A stretch of DNA of 64,000 nt from the NCBI GenBank assembly GCA_001655195.1, contig LPNY01000132.1:265236-329235 (forward strand), given 5' to 3'. Position 1 is the first letter of the stretch. The number at the start of each line of letters is the position of its first letter. A program made the translations under genes and the position numbers. The notes below the pieces were generated by a model, which had not been told where the DNA came from, did no database searches, and worked only from the letters and a program-made list of their open reading frames with translations. Of this stretch, positions 1-8,441 are shown piece after piece. The stretch is from Arcobacter sp. EP1 (GTDB taxonomy: Bacteria; Campylobacterota; Campylobacteria; Campylobacterales; Arcobacteraceae).

Positions 1-810
1 CTTTTTGAAACAGCCATTGTACAGTGGGCAATGCTAAAAAAGAATGGATTAGAAGAAGCTAGCCAATTTAACAACCTATATGAAGCGCTCAAAGATAACT
101 TCAAGCGAATTATCACGTTAGACAGCGATGTAGAAAAATTCGAAGAGTACTACAAAGACTTAGGTTGGAAGATTCTATTTACCTCTATTTCAGGAAGCAG
201 TGAAGATGAAAATACTACAAAACTATTACAACACATTGCAAATGAAGCGGGATTTAACACTGACTTTGAATATATTGATCAAGTAAATTTCAATGATGAA
301 GGTATTTTCAAAGATGACCAAAACTTTGAATTCTGGTTTAAACTTATTCCTTGGGAAGATATTGGTATTGATGAAGGCGAATTAGCAACAATCTTAACTG
401 AAATTCAAACAAATAAAAAAGCAATTATTTTTAATCCTGCATATACACTTATGTTTCAAAGTAAAGGATTTATGAAAGTACTGTGGGACTTATACCCAAA
501 TCATCCCCTACTTCTTGAAACTGACTTTGAACCACTTTCATGTAAACAAGTAGAGAAAAAATGTTTTGGACGAGAAGGTGCAAATACATCTATTATCAAC
601 GAAGATGGAAGCATTGATTGCCAAACTGATGGTGAGTATGATGGACATAAATCAATCTTTCAAGAGTATGTAGAACTCCCTACAGATGAAAATGGGGATT
701 CATACCAAGCGGGTGTTTTTTATGCTTATGAAGCGTGTGGACTAGGGTTTAGAAAAGGACCAAAGATTTTAAATAATATGTCAAAATTTGTAGGACATAT
801 AATTAAATAA
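1..810 (+). CDS. Glutathionylspermidine synthase-like ATP-grasp protein (5' partial)
   Basis: The reading frame is open from the first base, so the true start lies before the window and only the C-terminal part is seen. The C-terminal ATP-grasp signature of the glutathionylspermidine synthase / YgiC-YjfC family is present: a KLIPWE segment, then LWDLYPNHPLLLETDFE, then FGREGAN. In this family the enzyme joins a peptide or amino acid to an amine using ATP; many bacterial members have no proven substrate. The genes after it point the other way, so its operon partners would lie upstream. The family call is firm; the substrate is unknown. Confidence 0.8.
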   Translation, partial: LFETAIVQWAMLKKNGLEEASQFNNLYEALKDNFKRIITLDSDVEKFEEYYKDLGWKILFTSISGSSEDENTTKLLQHIANEAGFNTDFEYIDQVNFNDEGIFKDDQNFEFWFKLIPWEDIGIDEGELATILTEIQTNKKAIIFNPAYTLMFQSKGFMKVLWDLYPNHPLLLETDFEPLSCKQVEKKCFGREGANTSIINEDGSIDCQTDGEYDGHKSIFQEYVELPTDENGDSYQAGVFYAYEACGLGFRKGPKILNNMSKFVGHIIK

Positions 811-818
811 TTCAAATT

Positions 819-945
819 AATAAAAGCCATATTTTTAAGTAAAATCAAGGCGGATAAGAAAATTTATGAAGGAGCATACAAACAGTATGTGACTGATTAA
901 ATTCTCTTATTCAACGCAGAGTTTGCTAAAAAGATGGCTTTTATT
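819..945. repeat. 127-bp imperfect palindrome between convergent genes
   Basis: Two 61-base arms (819-879 and 885-945) are separated by a 5-base loop (AAACA). By hand, 41 of 61 positions pair exactly, including the outer ten bases (AATAAAAGCC with its complement) and the loop-closing CATAC/GTATG; some further positions can form G-U pairs. It lies between two convergent genes and its right arm reaches the STAS gene stop codon, so it could act as a two-way terminator. Its length and the internal blocks GGAGCATAC and CAACGCAG are more than a simple terminator needs. Confidence 0.7.
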
Positions 946-1321
946 CACTTAGCCATTGTAAGGCTGGAGTTATCTCTTCAAAAGATTTCACTTCTCCACT
1001 TACAAACCATGTGCCAACCTTTGAAACCAATCCCATCCAGTTTTTATGACTAACCACTGCAATCTTTTCAAACTCATTACCATGTTTTAATCCAAATCTA
1101 AAATCATCCCACACAGCATGCATTGTCCAACCATCAAGTTCACTCATATCTACCAAGGCTTTAATATGTGGTTGTTTGAGTCCTTGCATGGCATTTTCAA
1201 TCATAGGAACCATCATCTCATAATCTTCATGAGTAAGTTCACCTACAATTTTAATCCCTAAATAGAACTCTTCGTTCACTCTTTCAATCCCAATAGATAA
1301 TCCATGTCGTACACAATTCAT
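941..1321 (-). CDS. STAS/SpoIIAA-like domain protein
   Basis: A 126-residue soluble protein that fits the SpoIIAA-like (STAS/SEC14-like, DUF3478) family along its whole length: an N-terminal strand, a VGELTHEDYEMM segment, an ALVDMSELDGW core and a C-terminal helix. No signal peptide or membrane segment is seen. Members of this family are small single-domain proteins of unknown role, often thought to bind lipids or proteins. The start is supported by AAGGAG six bases upstream. It is monocistronic, between the long palindrome and bioA. Confidence 0.75.
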   Translation of the reverse strand: MNCVRHGLSIGIERVNEEFYLGIKIVGELTHEDYEMMVPMIENAMQGLKQPHIKALVDMSELDGWTMHAVWDDFRFGLKHGNEFEKIAVVSHKNWMGLVSKVGTWFVSGEVKSFEEITPALQWLSE

Positions 1322-1412
1322 AACCTACTCCTTTAGAAAGAAATATCTACCTAATTATAACACTTTATAAGCATTTAATAACTTTTATAGATTTTGACTT
1401 ATTATTGAGTTC

Positions 1413-2684
1413 CTATTCGTCATTTAATACTTGAATTGTTTCATATATGGCATCAATGAGTTTTTGTAGCTCGTTTTCTTTGGTGATATATGGAGGCATA
1501 ATATAAATCAAATTCATAAAGGGTCTAATCCACACCCCTCGTTTTACAAACTCTTGGGTTGCTTTGGCTAAATCAACATTATCATGCAATTCTACAACCC
1601 CTATGGCACCAATAACTCTAACCTCTTTGACACTTTGTATCTCATTACATTTAGTTAGATTTTGTTTTAAATAGTTTTCAATTCGTGATACATTACCTTG
1701 CCAATCATTTTCAAAAAGTAAATCAATACTTGTAGAAGCAACTTTACACGCAAGGGGATTTCCCATAAAAGTAGGTCCATGCATAAGAATATTACCATCT
1801 TCTTCGATTCCTTTAGCAACTTTTGTGGTGGTAATCGTTGCTGCCATAGTCATATATCCACCGGTAAGTGCTTTACCAATAGTAAGAATATCAGGAACAA
1901 CACCCGCATGTTCATAGGCAAATAATTTTCCTGTTCGTCCAAAACCAGTAGCGATTTCATCAAAGATAAGTAAAACATTGTATTTATCACAAAGAGCTCT
2001 TAAACCTTGTAAATACGCTTGATGATAGATACGCATTCCCCCTGCACCTTGAACAATTGGTTCAATAATAACAGCAGCAATATTTTCATGCTCTTTTTCT
2101 AAAACGTCTTTCATCTCATCTAAATCATGTTCATCAAAAGTTCCATCAAACTTTGATTTTGGTTCACTCACAAAATAGTTTTGCATGAGGTTTTCACTAA
2201 AAAGTGAATGCATACCTGTAACTGGGTCACAAACAGACATAGCACCAATAGTATCCCCGTGATAACCCCGTCGTACACTCAAGAATCGATTTTTTGTACT
2301 CACGTTTTCTTTATACTGATATTGTAGTGCCATTTTCATGGCTACTTCAACAGAAACAGAACCAGAGTCACTGTAAAAAATATGTTCTAAAGAGTCATCC
2401 AAAATAGTAAGTAATTTTTGTGTCAGCTCAATTGCAGGTTCGTGGGTGAGTCCACCAAACATTACATGGGACATCTTTGAAGTTTGTTCCTTGATTGCAG
2501 TATTTAGTTTTTCATTGTTGTAACCATGAATTACTGACCACCATGAAGACATACCATCAATTAACTCTTTGTTATCTTCAGTTGTTAGATAAACACCATT
2601 GGCACTTTTTATTTTGATTGTTTCTTTTGGATTTAATACACTAGCATAGGGGTGCCAGATATGATTTTTATCAATACTATTCAT
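1413..2684 (-). CDS. bioA: Adenosylmethionine-8-amino-7-oxononanoate aminotransferase
   Basis: BioA transfers the amino group of S-adenosylmethionine to KAPA, giving DAPA in biotin synthesis. This is a class III PLP aminotransferase: an N-terminal IWHPYA motif typical of BioA, the SDSGSVSVEVAMKMA cofactor-phosphate region, FDEIATGFGRTG around residue 241, and the Schiff-base lysine in IGKALTGG (Lys271). The 423-residue length is normal. No other biotin genes are adjacent, so the pathway is scattered. It is separated from lpxK upstream by about 127 bases that hold a terminator hairpin, and is probably transcribed alone. Confidence 0.95.
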   Translation of the reverse strand: MNSIDKNHIWHPYASVLNPKETIKIKSANGVYLTTEDNKELIDGMSSWWSVIHGYNNEKLNTAIKEQTSKMSHVMFGGLTHEPAIELTQKLLTILDDSLEHIFYSDSGSVSVEVAMKMALQYQYKENVSTKNRFLSVRRGYHGDTIGAMSVCDPVTGMHSLFSENLMQNYFVSEPKSKFDGTFDEHDLDEMKDVLEKEHENIAAVIIEPIVQGAGGMRIYHQAYLQGLRALCDKYNVLLIFDEIATGFGRTGKLFAYEHAGVVPDILTIGKALTGGYMTMAATITTTKVAKGIEEDGNILMHGPTFMGNPLACKVASTSIDLLFENDWQGNVSRIENYLKQNLTKCNEIQSVKEVRVIGAIGVVELHDNVDLAKATQEFVKRGVWIRPFMNLIYIMPPYITKENELQKLIDAIYETIQVLNDE

Positions 2685-2700
2685 AGGTACTCTTTTGTAT

Positions 2701-2729
2701 AAAATAAGGGCGTATTGTACCCTTATTTT
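2701..2729 (-). terminator. Hairpin after lpxK operon
   Basis: A perfect ten-pair stem (AAAATAAGGG with CCCTTATTTT) closes a nine-base loop. It lies after lpxK and before bioA in the leftward direction, so it probably ends the nadE-degT-lpxK transcript. There is no long separate T tract after the stem, although its A/T-rich base could serve. Confidence 0.6.
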
Positions 2730-2811
2730 AATTTATAACTATTTAGTTGATTAAACTTTATTTATTCCTGTTTAAACAAATTTATATCTATAGAATGTGT
2801 AAAATTTAAAA

Positions 2812-3798
2812 CTATGCGTAGTGGTTTTGATATGCTTTGATAAAATCTTCAATGGGAGTCAAATCAACTTTATCATTTAATTGAAGCTCTAAATCCATCA
2901 AATAGATATCATTGAGGTTAAATTTTTTGAGTTTAACTAAATCTTTTGAGGTTGTTATTATAGAATACTCTGGGTATTCACTTAAAATTCTATCAATATC
3001 TTCTTGGGTAAACTCATAATGATCTGGAAATGCTTCCATTTTAGTAGTTTCTGGTAAAAAATCTAAAAGACGATTAGGTTTTGAAATTGCTGTTAGTAGA
3101 AGTAACTTTTGCGGTAAGATAGACATATTTTGTCCATTTAGTTTGTACATAACATGGCGTTGAAAATCTTCGCCTTCACGTAAAACCATATGTGCCATAG
3201 AGTACATCATCTTTGGTTCTCGATAGCCACCACTTGGCAAACACAAGATATTGGTAGGTTCCTCTTTTGGACGAAGTAAAATATCAAACTTTGCAATATT
3301 ATATTTAGAAAAACCATCATCAAGAAGAACCAGTTTACACCCTAGTTCTTTGGCTTTTAGAATTCCTTTACTTCTGTCTTCACTAACAATTATTGTAGCA
3401 TTTGGCAAGGTTTGAGCTAAAAGCATCGCTTCATCACCACTAACATCCACATTTTCTAAAATATTACCCCGTTTACTAATAACATAAAGTCCTTTGGATT
3501 TACGTCCATACCCCCGTAAGATAATAGCTACATTTTCTCTATTTTTTGCTAGAAAAATTGTAAAGGGAGTCTTTCCACTTCCTCCAACAATAATATTCCC
3601 AATAGAAATAACAGGCACTCCAAAGTCAACAGGTTTAGCACCCGCTCGTTTAAAAGCAATAATTATCATATAAATTAATGTAAAGGGAAGAAAAAGTAAG
3701 GAGATTAGTTTTTGGAAAGGTGTTGGAAAGAAGAGATACTCTTCTGCCCAACTATAAAATTTTTGATTCAAATTAGACCCACTCAGAGGCAATCTCAA
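2812..3798 (-). CDS. lpxK: Tetraacyldisaccharide 4'-kinase
   Basis: LpxK phosphorylates the 4' position of the tetraacyldisaccharide precursor of lipid A on the inner face of the cytoplasmic membrane. The protein shows an N-terminal hydrophobic segment (residues about 30-48), then the Walker A motif GGSGKTP at about 72-78, the RGYGRKSKG motif, and LLDDGFS. The 328-residue length is normal. Its start overlaps the end of the DegT-like gene by 26 bases, so the two are translationally linked; nadE lies upstream of both. Confidence 0.93.
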   Translation of the reverse strand: MRLPLSGSNLNQKFYSWAEEYLFFPTPFQKLISLLFLPFTLIYMIIIAFKRAGAKPVDFGVPVISIGNIIVGGSGKTPFTIFLAKNRENVAIILRGYGRKSKGLYVISKRGNILENVDVSGDEAMLLAQTLPNATIIVSEDRSKGILKAKELGCKLVLLDDGFSKYNIAKFDILLRPKEEPTNILCLPSGGYREPKMMYSMAHMVLREGEDFQRHVMYKLNGQNMSILPQKLLLLTAISKPNRLLDFLPETTKMEAFPDHYEFTQEDIDRILSEYPEYSIITTSKDLVKLKKFNLNDIYLMDLELQLNDKVDLTPIEDFIKAYQNHYA

Positions 3799-4909
3799 TT
3801 ATTTTATCACAAATGTAATTCACATCATCATCCGTTAGACTTGGATAGATTGGAAGTGATAAAATTTGTTGATATGATGTTAATGCACTACCAAACTCAG
3901 TAATCTTAATAGAGTACTTAGTTTTGTAATACGTTAATAGATGTAATGGAATATAGTTAAGTCCCGTATTAACACCCTGCTCTTTTAAAGCTCTCGCAAA
4001 AGCATCTCTGTTTCGTGAAATTTTAATAATATATTGTGTAAAGATATGCTCTTCTTTATGACTTGGAACAGCAATATGCTTAACACCAGAGAGTCGTTCT
4101 TCATAAATTTTTGCAATCTCTTTTCTACGCTTGATAAATTTATTTGTTTTTTGTAGTTGTGCTAATGAAAAAGCAGCATCAAGTTCAGACATATCATATT
4201 TATGTCCAATATCAATCACATCATAAATATAGTCTAAGTTTCCATAATCATCATAAGTTGTTGTAACAGCATGCGTTCGTAGTAATCGCGCACGTGTTGC
4301 AATCTCTTCGTTATTGGTTACAATAACACCTGAGTTACTAATATCTGTTCGTCCATTTGACGGGTTTGTTGAAAAGATAGTCATATCTGCTCGTAATGCT
4401 CCAACAGTGTCATCTTTATAAGTAACACCCAATGCTGTAGTTGCATCTTCAATCAAAATAATTCCATACTTTTCACAAATATCATACAATCTATTTAAGT
4501 TTGGTGTTTGTCCTGCAATAAAAGATATAATAGCCCCTCTAAGTTTTTTAGAACTGTTCTCTTCTAAAGCTTTTTCAAATTTATTTAAATCAATATTCAT
4601 ATCATCAACATTAATATCAATAAAAATTGGCTCTGCATCAAAATGTCGAACAACCTCTGGAACATTAACAAAAGAGTTAACAGACATCAGGATTTTATCA
4701 CCACGCTTTAATTTAATAGCACTAAGTGCTAAATGTAAAGCAGCTGTTGCATTACATGTTGCTACTGCGTGTTTAACACCAATAAAGTTTGCCATATTCT
4801 CTTCAAATTCAACAACTTTTGAACTATCTTTATCAGAATCAAGTACCACTTCTAGCTGATTTAACTCTTCTTCTCCCACCGAAGACTTATAAAATGCAAT
4901 ATCTTTCAT
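3773..4909 (-). CDS. DegT/DnrJ/EryC1-family aminotransferase-like protein lacking PLP lysine
   Basis: Full-length member of the DegT/DnrJ/EryC1/StrS fold (378 residues). The PLP-phosphate region (CNATAALHLAL), the cofactor aspartate (IEDATTALG, about 153-161) and the C-terminal sugar-site motif (IPLHLLTYY) are recognisable. At the place where active members have the Schiff-base lysine (SFHxxK) this protein reads STNPSN, with Asn at about residue 185 and no lysine in the loop; the usual GEGG that follows is also lost. It is therefore unlikely to be a normal aminotransferase and may be a dehydratase-like variant or non-catalytic partner. It abuts nadE (TAATG) and overlaps lpxK, so a role in envelope sugar or lipid A metabolism is a guess from context. 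Confidence 0.8.
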   Translation of the reverse strand: MKDIAFYKSSVGEEELNQLEVVLDSDKDSSKVVEFEENMANFIGVKHAVATCNATAALHLALSAIKLKRGDKILMSVNSFVNVPEVVRHFDAEPIFIDINVDDMNIDLNKFEKALEENSSKKLRGAIISFIAGQTPNLNRLYDICEKYGIILIEDATTALGVTYKDDTVGALRADMTIFSTNPSNGRTDISNSGVIVTNNEEIATRARLLRTHAVTTTYDDYGNLDYIYDVIDIGHKYDMSELDAAFSLAQLQKTNKFIKRRKEIAKIYEERLSGVKHIAVPSHKEEHIFTQYIIKISRNRDAFARALKEQGVNTGLNYIPLHLLTYYKTKYSIKITEFGSALTSYQQILSLPIYPSLTDDDVNYICDKIIEIASEWV

Positions 4910-5670
4910 TATTCACTCCATTGTATTTGTGCGATTTGGGGTAATTTCCCTTTAAAAGCGTTGGCTTTTATTCTATACTCTAACATATCGATTAACTTCT
5001 CTTGAACACCCTTCTTAAGAAGTTCATCTTTACTTTTACCCTCATCAACAAGTTGTTTTAAAACATCATCCATTTCTTTATAGGTATATCCAAGTTCCTC
5101 TTCATCACTTTGACCTTCCCAAAGATCAGCACTTGGTTTTTTATCTAAAATTGCTTGCGTAACACCTAAAAATTTAGCAAACTCAAATTCATCACTTTTG
5201 TACATCTCACCAATAGGATTAATAGCACAAGCGATATCTCCAAAAATTGTTCCATACCCTAAAAGAATCTCACTCTTATTAGAAGTACCCACAACTAATG
5301 ATTTATCTCGTGCGCTTACATCATATAAAACTGACATTCGCATACGTGCAGAAAAGTTACCTATTCGCATGTTGTCTTCATCCATTTTATTTAAATAAGC
5401 GTTAACCATTGGAGCAACTTCAATCACTTCATACTCAATACCAAATTTTTTACATAATTCAAAAGCATCCTCTAAAGACGAGTCACTTGAAAATTGAGAT
5501 GGCATTAAAACACCTGCCATGTTATCTCCAAACGCCTCTTTACATAAAATAGCTACAACAGCTGAATCAAGTCCACCTGAAATACCTACTGTAACACGTT
5601 CTAGTCCAGATTTTGCAACTTCATCTTGTAAAAAAGTGATAAGTTGTGTTTTGATATGTTCCCAGTTCAC
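4909..5670 (-). CDS. nadE: Ammonia-dependent NAD+ synthetase
   Basis: NadE amidates deamido-NAD with ammonia and ATP, the last step of NAD synthesis. The PP-loop SGGLDS lies near the N terminus and the family segments VGTSNKSEILLGYGT and KKPSADLWEGQSDEEELG are intact. There is no glutaminase domain, so this is the short ammonia-using form. I chose the GTG at 5670 because AAGGA sits 8 bases before it; an ATG three codons upstream (5679) directly abuts that ribosome site and is less likely. It is first gene of a run with the DegT-like gene and lpxK. Confidence 0.93.
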   Translation of the reverse strand: MNWEHIKTQLITFLQDEVAKSGLERVTVGISGGLDSAVVAILCKEAFGDNMAGVLMPSQFSSDSSLEDAFELCKKFGIEYEVIEVAPMVNAYLNKMDEDNMRIGNFSARMRMSVLYDVSARDKSLVVGTSNKSEILLGYGTIFGDIACAINPIGEMYKSDEFEFAKFLGVTQAILDKKPSADLWEGQSDEEELGYTYKEMDDVLKQLVDEGKSKDELLKKGVQEKLIDMLEYRIKANAFKGKLPQIAQIQWSE

Positions 5671-5702
5671 TAAAATCATCCTTAAAATGTCAAATTAAAT
5701 AA

Positions 5703-5921
5703 TTATATCCCAACTTTTTTTGTTTTTTCATAAAGTTCGTCTACAAATTCTTTAGAATGTTCCTGATAGTTCGTTTTTTTAACTAATAAATTATCTTTTA
5801 TCTCTTGAAGTTCCTCAAAAGAAAAATAATCTAAATAGTTTGGATTGATTTCTACTACGTCACCTTTTGCAGATGTAATCAGCTCTTTTATTTCATTAAT
5901 AATAATTTCTTTCTCTTCCAT
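5703..5921 (-). CDS. Small conserved-looking hypothetical protein
   Basis: A 72-residue acidic, mostly helical protein with no signal peptide, membrane segment or cysteine motif. I do not recognise its family. It starts one base inside the stop of the BFD-like gene upstream, and that tight spacing suggests translation coupling with the two iron-sulfur proteins. It ends about 30 bases before nadE. Confidence 0.6.
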   Translation of the reverse strand: MEEKEIIINEIKELITSAKGDVVEINPNYLDYFSFEELQEIKDNLLVKKTNYQEHSKEFVDELYEKTKKVGI

Positions 5922-6148
5922 TATTTTACAAACTTCTTTAAAATTTCACTCAAATATAGTTCCATTTTTTCGGCACCTATATCTTTTTCGGGGCTTTGAC
6001 AACATTTACACGAGGTTCCAGCATCGGTTAGTTCACCAATCTGCTCTATGGTTGTTGCACCTTTCTCCTTGATGGCATAAAGTATTTCACCTAAAGTAAC
6101 ATGCTTGCAATTACATACTTCATAAGAGTGAGCAAATCGTTTTCCCAT
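5921..6148 (-). CDS. BFD-like [2Fe-2S]-binding protein (copy 1)
   Basis: A 75-residue single-domain protein of the bacterioferritin-associated ferredoxin (BFD/Fer2_BFD) type. Four cysteines fit the family pattern: CNC near residue 13, then CKCC about 34 residues later. Such domains bind a [2Fe-2S] cluster and pass electrons or iron, either alone or in NirB, NifU-like and other enzymes. AAGGAA five bases upstream supports the start. It follows a second BFD-like gene after only one base, and the two are clear paralogs, sharing an EVCNC/EVCHC-xxVTLGEI segment. The electron partner is not in the window. Confidence 0.8.
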   Translation of the reverse strand: MGKRFAHSYEVCNCKHVTLGEILYAIKEKGATTIEQIGELTDAGTSCKCCQSPEKDIGAEKMELYLSEILKKFVK

Positions 6149-6149
6149 T

Positions 6150-6383
6150 CTATTCCTTTCCCTTTGTATAAAATTTTAAAATTTCTTTACAGTAGAGTTT
6201 CTTTTTCAACTGTGAGGTATCTGCTTCTTCAAACATACAACATCGACACTCTGTTCCTGCACGGGTTGCGTCTTGTATCTGTCCGAGTGTTCTTGCACCC
6301 TCTTCTTTAATAGTATATATTATTTCACCTAAAGTAACATTTTGACAATGACATACTTCAAAAGAGTTATCAAATCCTTTCAC
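6150..6383 (-). CDS. BFD-like [2Fe-2S]-binding protein (copy 2)
   Basis: A 77-residue paralog of the next gene, with the same cysteine layout (CHC ... CRCC) and the shared VTLGEI segment. It starts with GTG, supported by GAGG nine bases upstream, and begins three bases after the J-domain gene ends. An extra cysteine (LYCKEIL) is present near the C terminus, which copy 1 lacks. The tandem pair suggests a duplicated small electron or iron carrier; the partner protein is unknown. Confidence 0.8.
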   Translation of the reverse strand: MKGFDNSFEVCHCQNVTLGEIIYTIKEEGARTLGQIQDATRAGTECRCCMFEEADTSQLKKKLYCKEILKFYTKGKE

Positions 6384-6385
6384 AA

Positions 6386-7141
6386 CTATAAACCTCTATC
6401 CTTTTTTATCATTTCATACGCTTCATTGATCTCTTGTAGCTTTTTCGTTGCTTCATCAATAATACTTTGACTTCCACCTTGTCCTGAAATAATATCAGGG
6501 TGATGTTTTTTCACTAAACTTCGATACTTTTTCTTGATAGTATTGTTATCATCATCGGCATTTGATTCTAAAATAGCGTAAGCTTGGTCTAAAGATACCG
6601 CTTGGTTATTAGCTTGTTCTTTATAGAATGTCTCAAATGCATTAATAAGTCGCTCAAAATCGGGTCGTTTTATTTTTAAAGCATTAGCAATATCTTCACA
6701 AATCATAAACTCTGTTTGTGAGAAATCTTTATCTATAAAGGCTAAGTTTAATAGATACTCCATCACTTTAACACGTTTAGTATAATCGCCTTTAGTTAAC
6801 TTATAGAGTCGTTCACATATTTCTAAAGTATTTTCAAAACTCTTTTTTTGTTCACTATAAACACCTTTTAACTTCTCTCTAATTTCATCAGCATTTTTAA
6901 AGTGCGATGAGATATCACTAAAGGTATGTTTTAACATTTGTGCTTCTAGCTCACACACTTGTCCATCTGCTTTAGCAACTTTTGCCATAAGTGCGACTAA
7001 AAGACCAGCTTCATGGTGCATCAAGTCACCCGTAAAATTCTCTTTAACATCCAGTTTAATTTTTTCATACTTTTCTGTTTTATAGCCACGTGCAATAAAA
7101 TAAAGAATAACACCAATAATTAATAAAACCAATAATTTCAT
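6386..7141 (-). CDS. DjlA-like membrane co-chaperone with TerB-like and J domains
   Basis: The 251-residue protein has one N-terminal membrane segment (residues 1-18), a helical TerB-like region (about 45-165, with acidic MAKVAKADGQ) and a C-terminal J domain with the HPD motif at about 214-216. This is the DjlA layout: a membrane-anchored DnaK partner that stimulates ATP hydrolysis by Hsp70. AAGGA five bases upstream sets the start. It is the first gene of the leftward run that continues into the BFD pair, and it is divergent from tatB. Confidence 0.85.
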   Translation of the reverse strand: MKLLVLLIIGVILYFIARGYKTEKYEKIKLDVKENFTGDLMHHEAGLLVALMAKVAKADGQVCELEAQMLKHTFSDISSHFKNADEIREKLKGVYSEQKKSFENTLEICERLYKLTKGDYTKRVKVMEYLLNLAFIDKDFSQTEFMICEDIANALKIKRPDFERLINAFETFYKEQANNQAVSLDQAYAILESNADDDNNTIKKKYRSLVKKHHPDIISGQGGSQSIIDEATKKLQEINEAYEMIKKDRGL

Positions 7142-7233
7142 TCAAATCCTTTGTTTAAGCCTTAAATTAATAGAGAGATTTTATCAAACATTAGGTAAAA
7201 TCTTGGACTTAAAATTATATTACAGGATTATAT

Positions 7234-7704
7234 ATGTTTGGAATGGGATTTATGGAAATACTTCTTATCGCAATTGTTGCGATTGTTGCTTTGGGGCCAG
7301 AGAAGTTACCAAAAGCTATGGTAGAAGTAGCAAGGTTTCTAAAAAAATTTAAAAGTGGTGTTGAAGATGCAAAATCAACCCTTGATAATGAACTCAATAT
7401 TTCAGAGATGAAAGAAGAAGCTAATAAATTCAAAGCGCAAATTGATAATGCAAAATCAACTGCTTCCTTAGAACATTTTGACTTAGGGGTTGATGACCTA
7501 TTAAAAGATGAATTAGACGAAGATGAGGACGAAGCGCCTAAAAAAGATAAAAAAGATAAAGTATCTTTCAAATCACAAAATAAAAAAAAGCAAAAAGTAA
7601 AAGAAGAACCTGAAGAGATTATTGAAGTGGCTGAAGTCGTAGACGAGCCTAAAAGTAGTCCTGCTGATAAGTTCAAAGTTAATCAAAATGAGGAGAATGC
7701 CTAA
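7234..7704 (+). CDS. tatB: Sec-independent translocase protein TatB
   Basis: TatB works with TatC as the receptor for twin-arginine signal peptides on folded proteins crossing the inner membrane. The protein has the short N-terminal membrane helix, the GPEKLP hinge (residues 22-27) and an amphipathic helix, followed by a long, highly charged, probably disordered tail. The 156-residue length and glutamate in the hinge fit TatB better than TatA. AGGA six bases upstream supports the start. It overlaps tatC by one base (TAATG), so the two are co-translated. Confidence 0.92.
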   Translation: MFGMGFMEILLIAIVAIVALGPEKLPKAMVEVARFLKKFKSGVEDAKSTLDNELNISEMKEEANKFKAQIDNAKSTASLEHFDLGVDDLLKDELDEDEDEAPKKDKKDKVSFKSQNKKKQKVKEEPEEIIEVAEVVDEPKSSPADKFKVNQNEENA

Positions 7705-8441
7705 TGTTAGAAGATTTAAAACCTCATATTGCTGACCTACGTAAGAGGTTAATGTACTCTGGGATTGCTCTGTTTATTGGATTTTGTGCCTGTTTTTTCT
7801 TTTATGAACCTATTTTAGAATGGATGATGCTTCCAGTTGAGGCAGTACTTCCTCCAAACTCTACAATGGTTGCCGTTGAAATCCAAGAGACATTTTTTAC
7901 AGCCCTTAAAGTTGCATTCTTTGCAGGATTCATCTTAGCATTACCTGTTATTTTTTGGCAACTGTGGCTTTTCCTTGCGCCTGGTCTTTATGACCATGAG
8001 AAAAAACTGGTTATTCCATTTGTATTTTTTGCAACATTGATGTTCTTAATTGGTTCTTCGTTTGCTTATTATGTTGTTGTACCTTATGGATTTGATTTCT
8101 TAATCAACTTTGGTAGTGCCGTTGTAACTATTTTACCAAGTATTGGTAAATATGTAGGGTTCTTTACAAAACTGCTCTTTGGTTTTGGTGTTGCTTTTGA
8201 GTTACCAGTAATCACTTTCTTCTTAGCAAAGATTGGTCTTGTTGATGACAAGATGTTAAAAGATTTCTTTAAATATGCAATTGTATTAATCTTTATTATG
8301 GCATCACTATTAACTCCACCAGATGTAATCACGCAATTTTTAATGGCGGGTCCATTAATCTTACTTTACATCGTTTCTATTTGGATTGCAAAAGTATTTA
8401 ACCCTCACGATACAACGCTAGATGAAGATGAAGAAGAGTAA
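7704..8441 (+). CDS. tatC: Sec-independent translocase protein TatC
   Basis: TatC is the polytopic core of the twin-arginine translocase. The protein has about six membrane segments and family motifs: LRKRL near the N terminus, FYEPILEWMMLPVE, ALPVIFWQLWLFLAPGLYDHEK, and FGVAFELPV. The 245-residue length is normal. The ribosome site AGGAG lies inside the end of tatB. Its C-terminal coding end overlaps queA by 20 bases. Confidence 0.95.
   Translation: MLEDLKPHIADLRKRLMYSGIALFIGFCACFFFYEPILEWMMLPVEAVLPPNSTMVAVEIQETFFTALKVAFFAGFILALPVIFWQLWLFLAPGLYDHEKKLVIPFVFFATLMFLIGSSFAYYVVVPYGFDFLINFGSAVVTILPSIGKYVGFFTKLLFGFGVAFELPVITFFLAKIGLVDDKMLKDFFKYAIVLIFIMASLLTPPDVITQFLMAGPLILLYIVSIWIAKVFNPHDTTLDEDEEE

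Noticed and set aside
7215..7676. Minus-strand open frame of 153 codons opposite tatB
   Set aside because: Serine-rich mirror of a strongly recognisable tatB, caused by the biased codon use of its charged tail.
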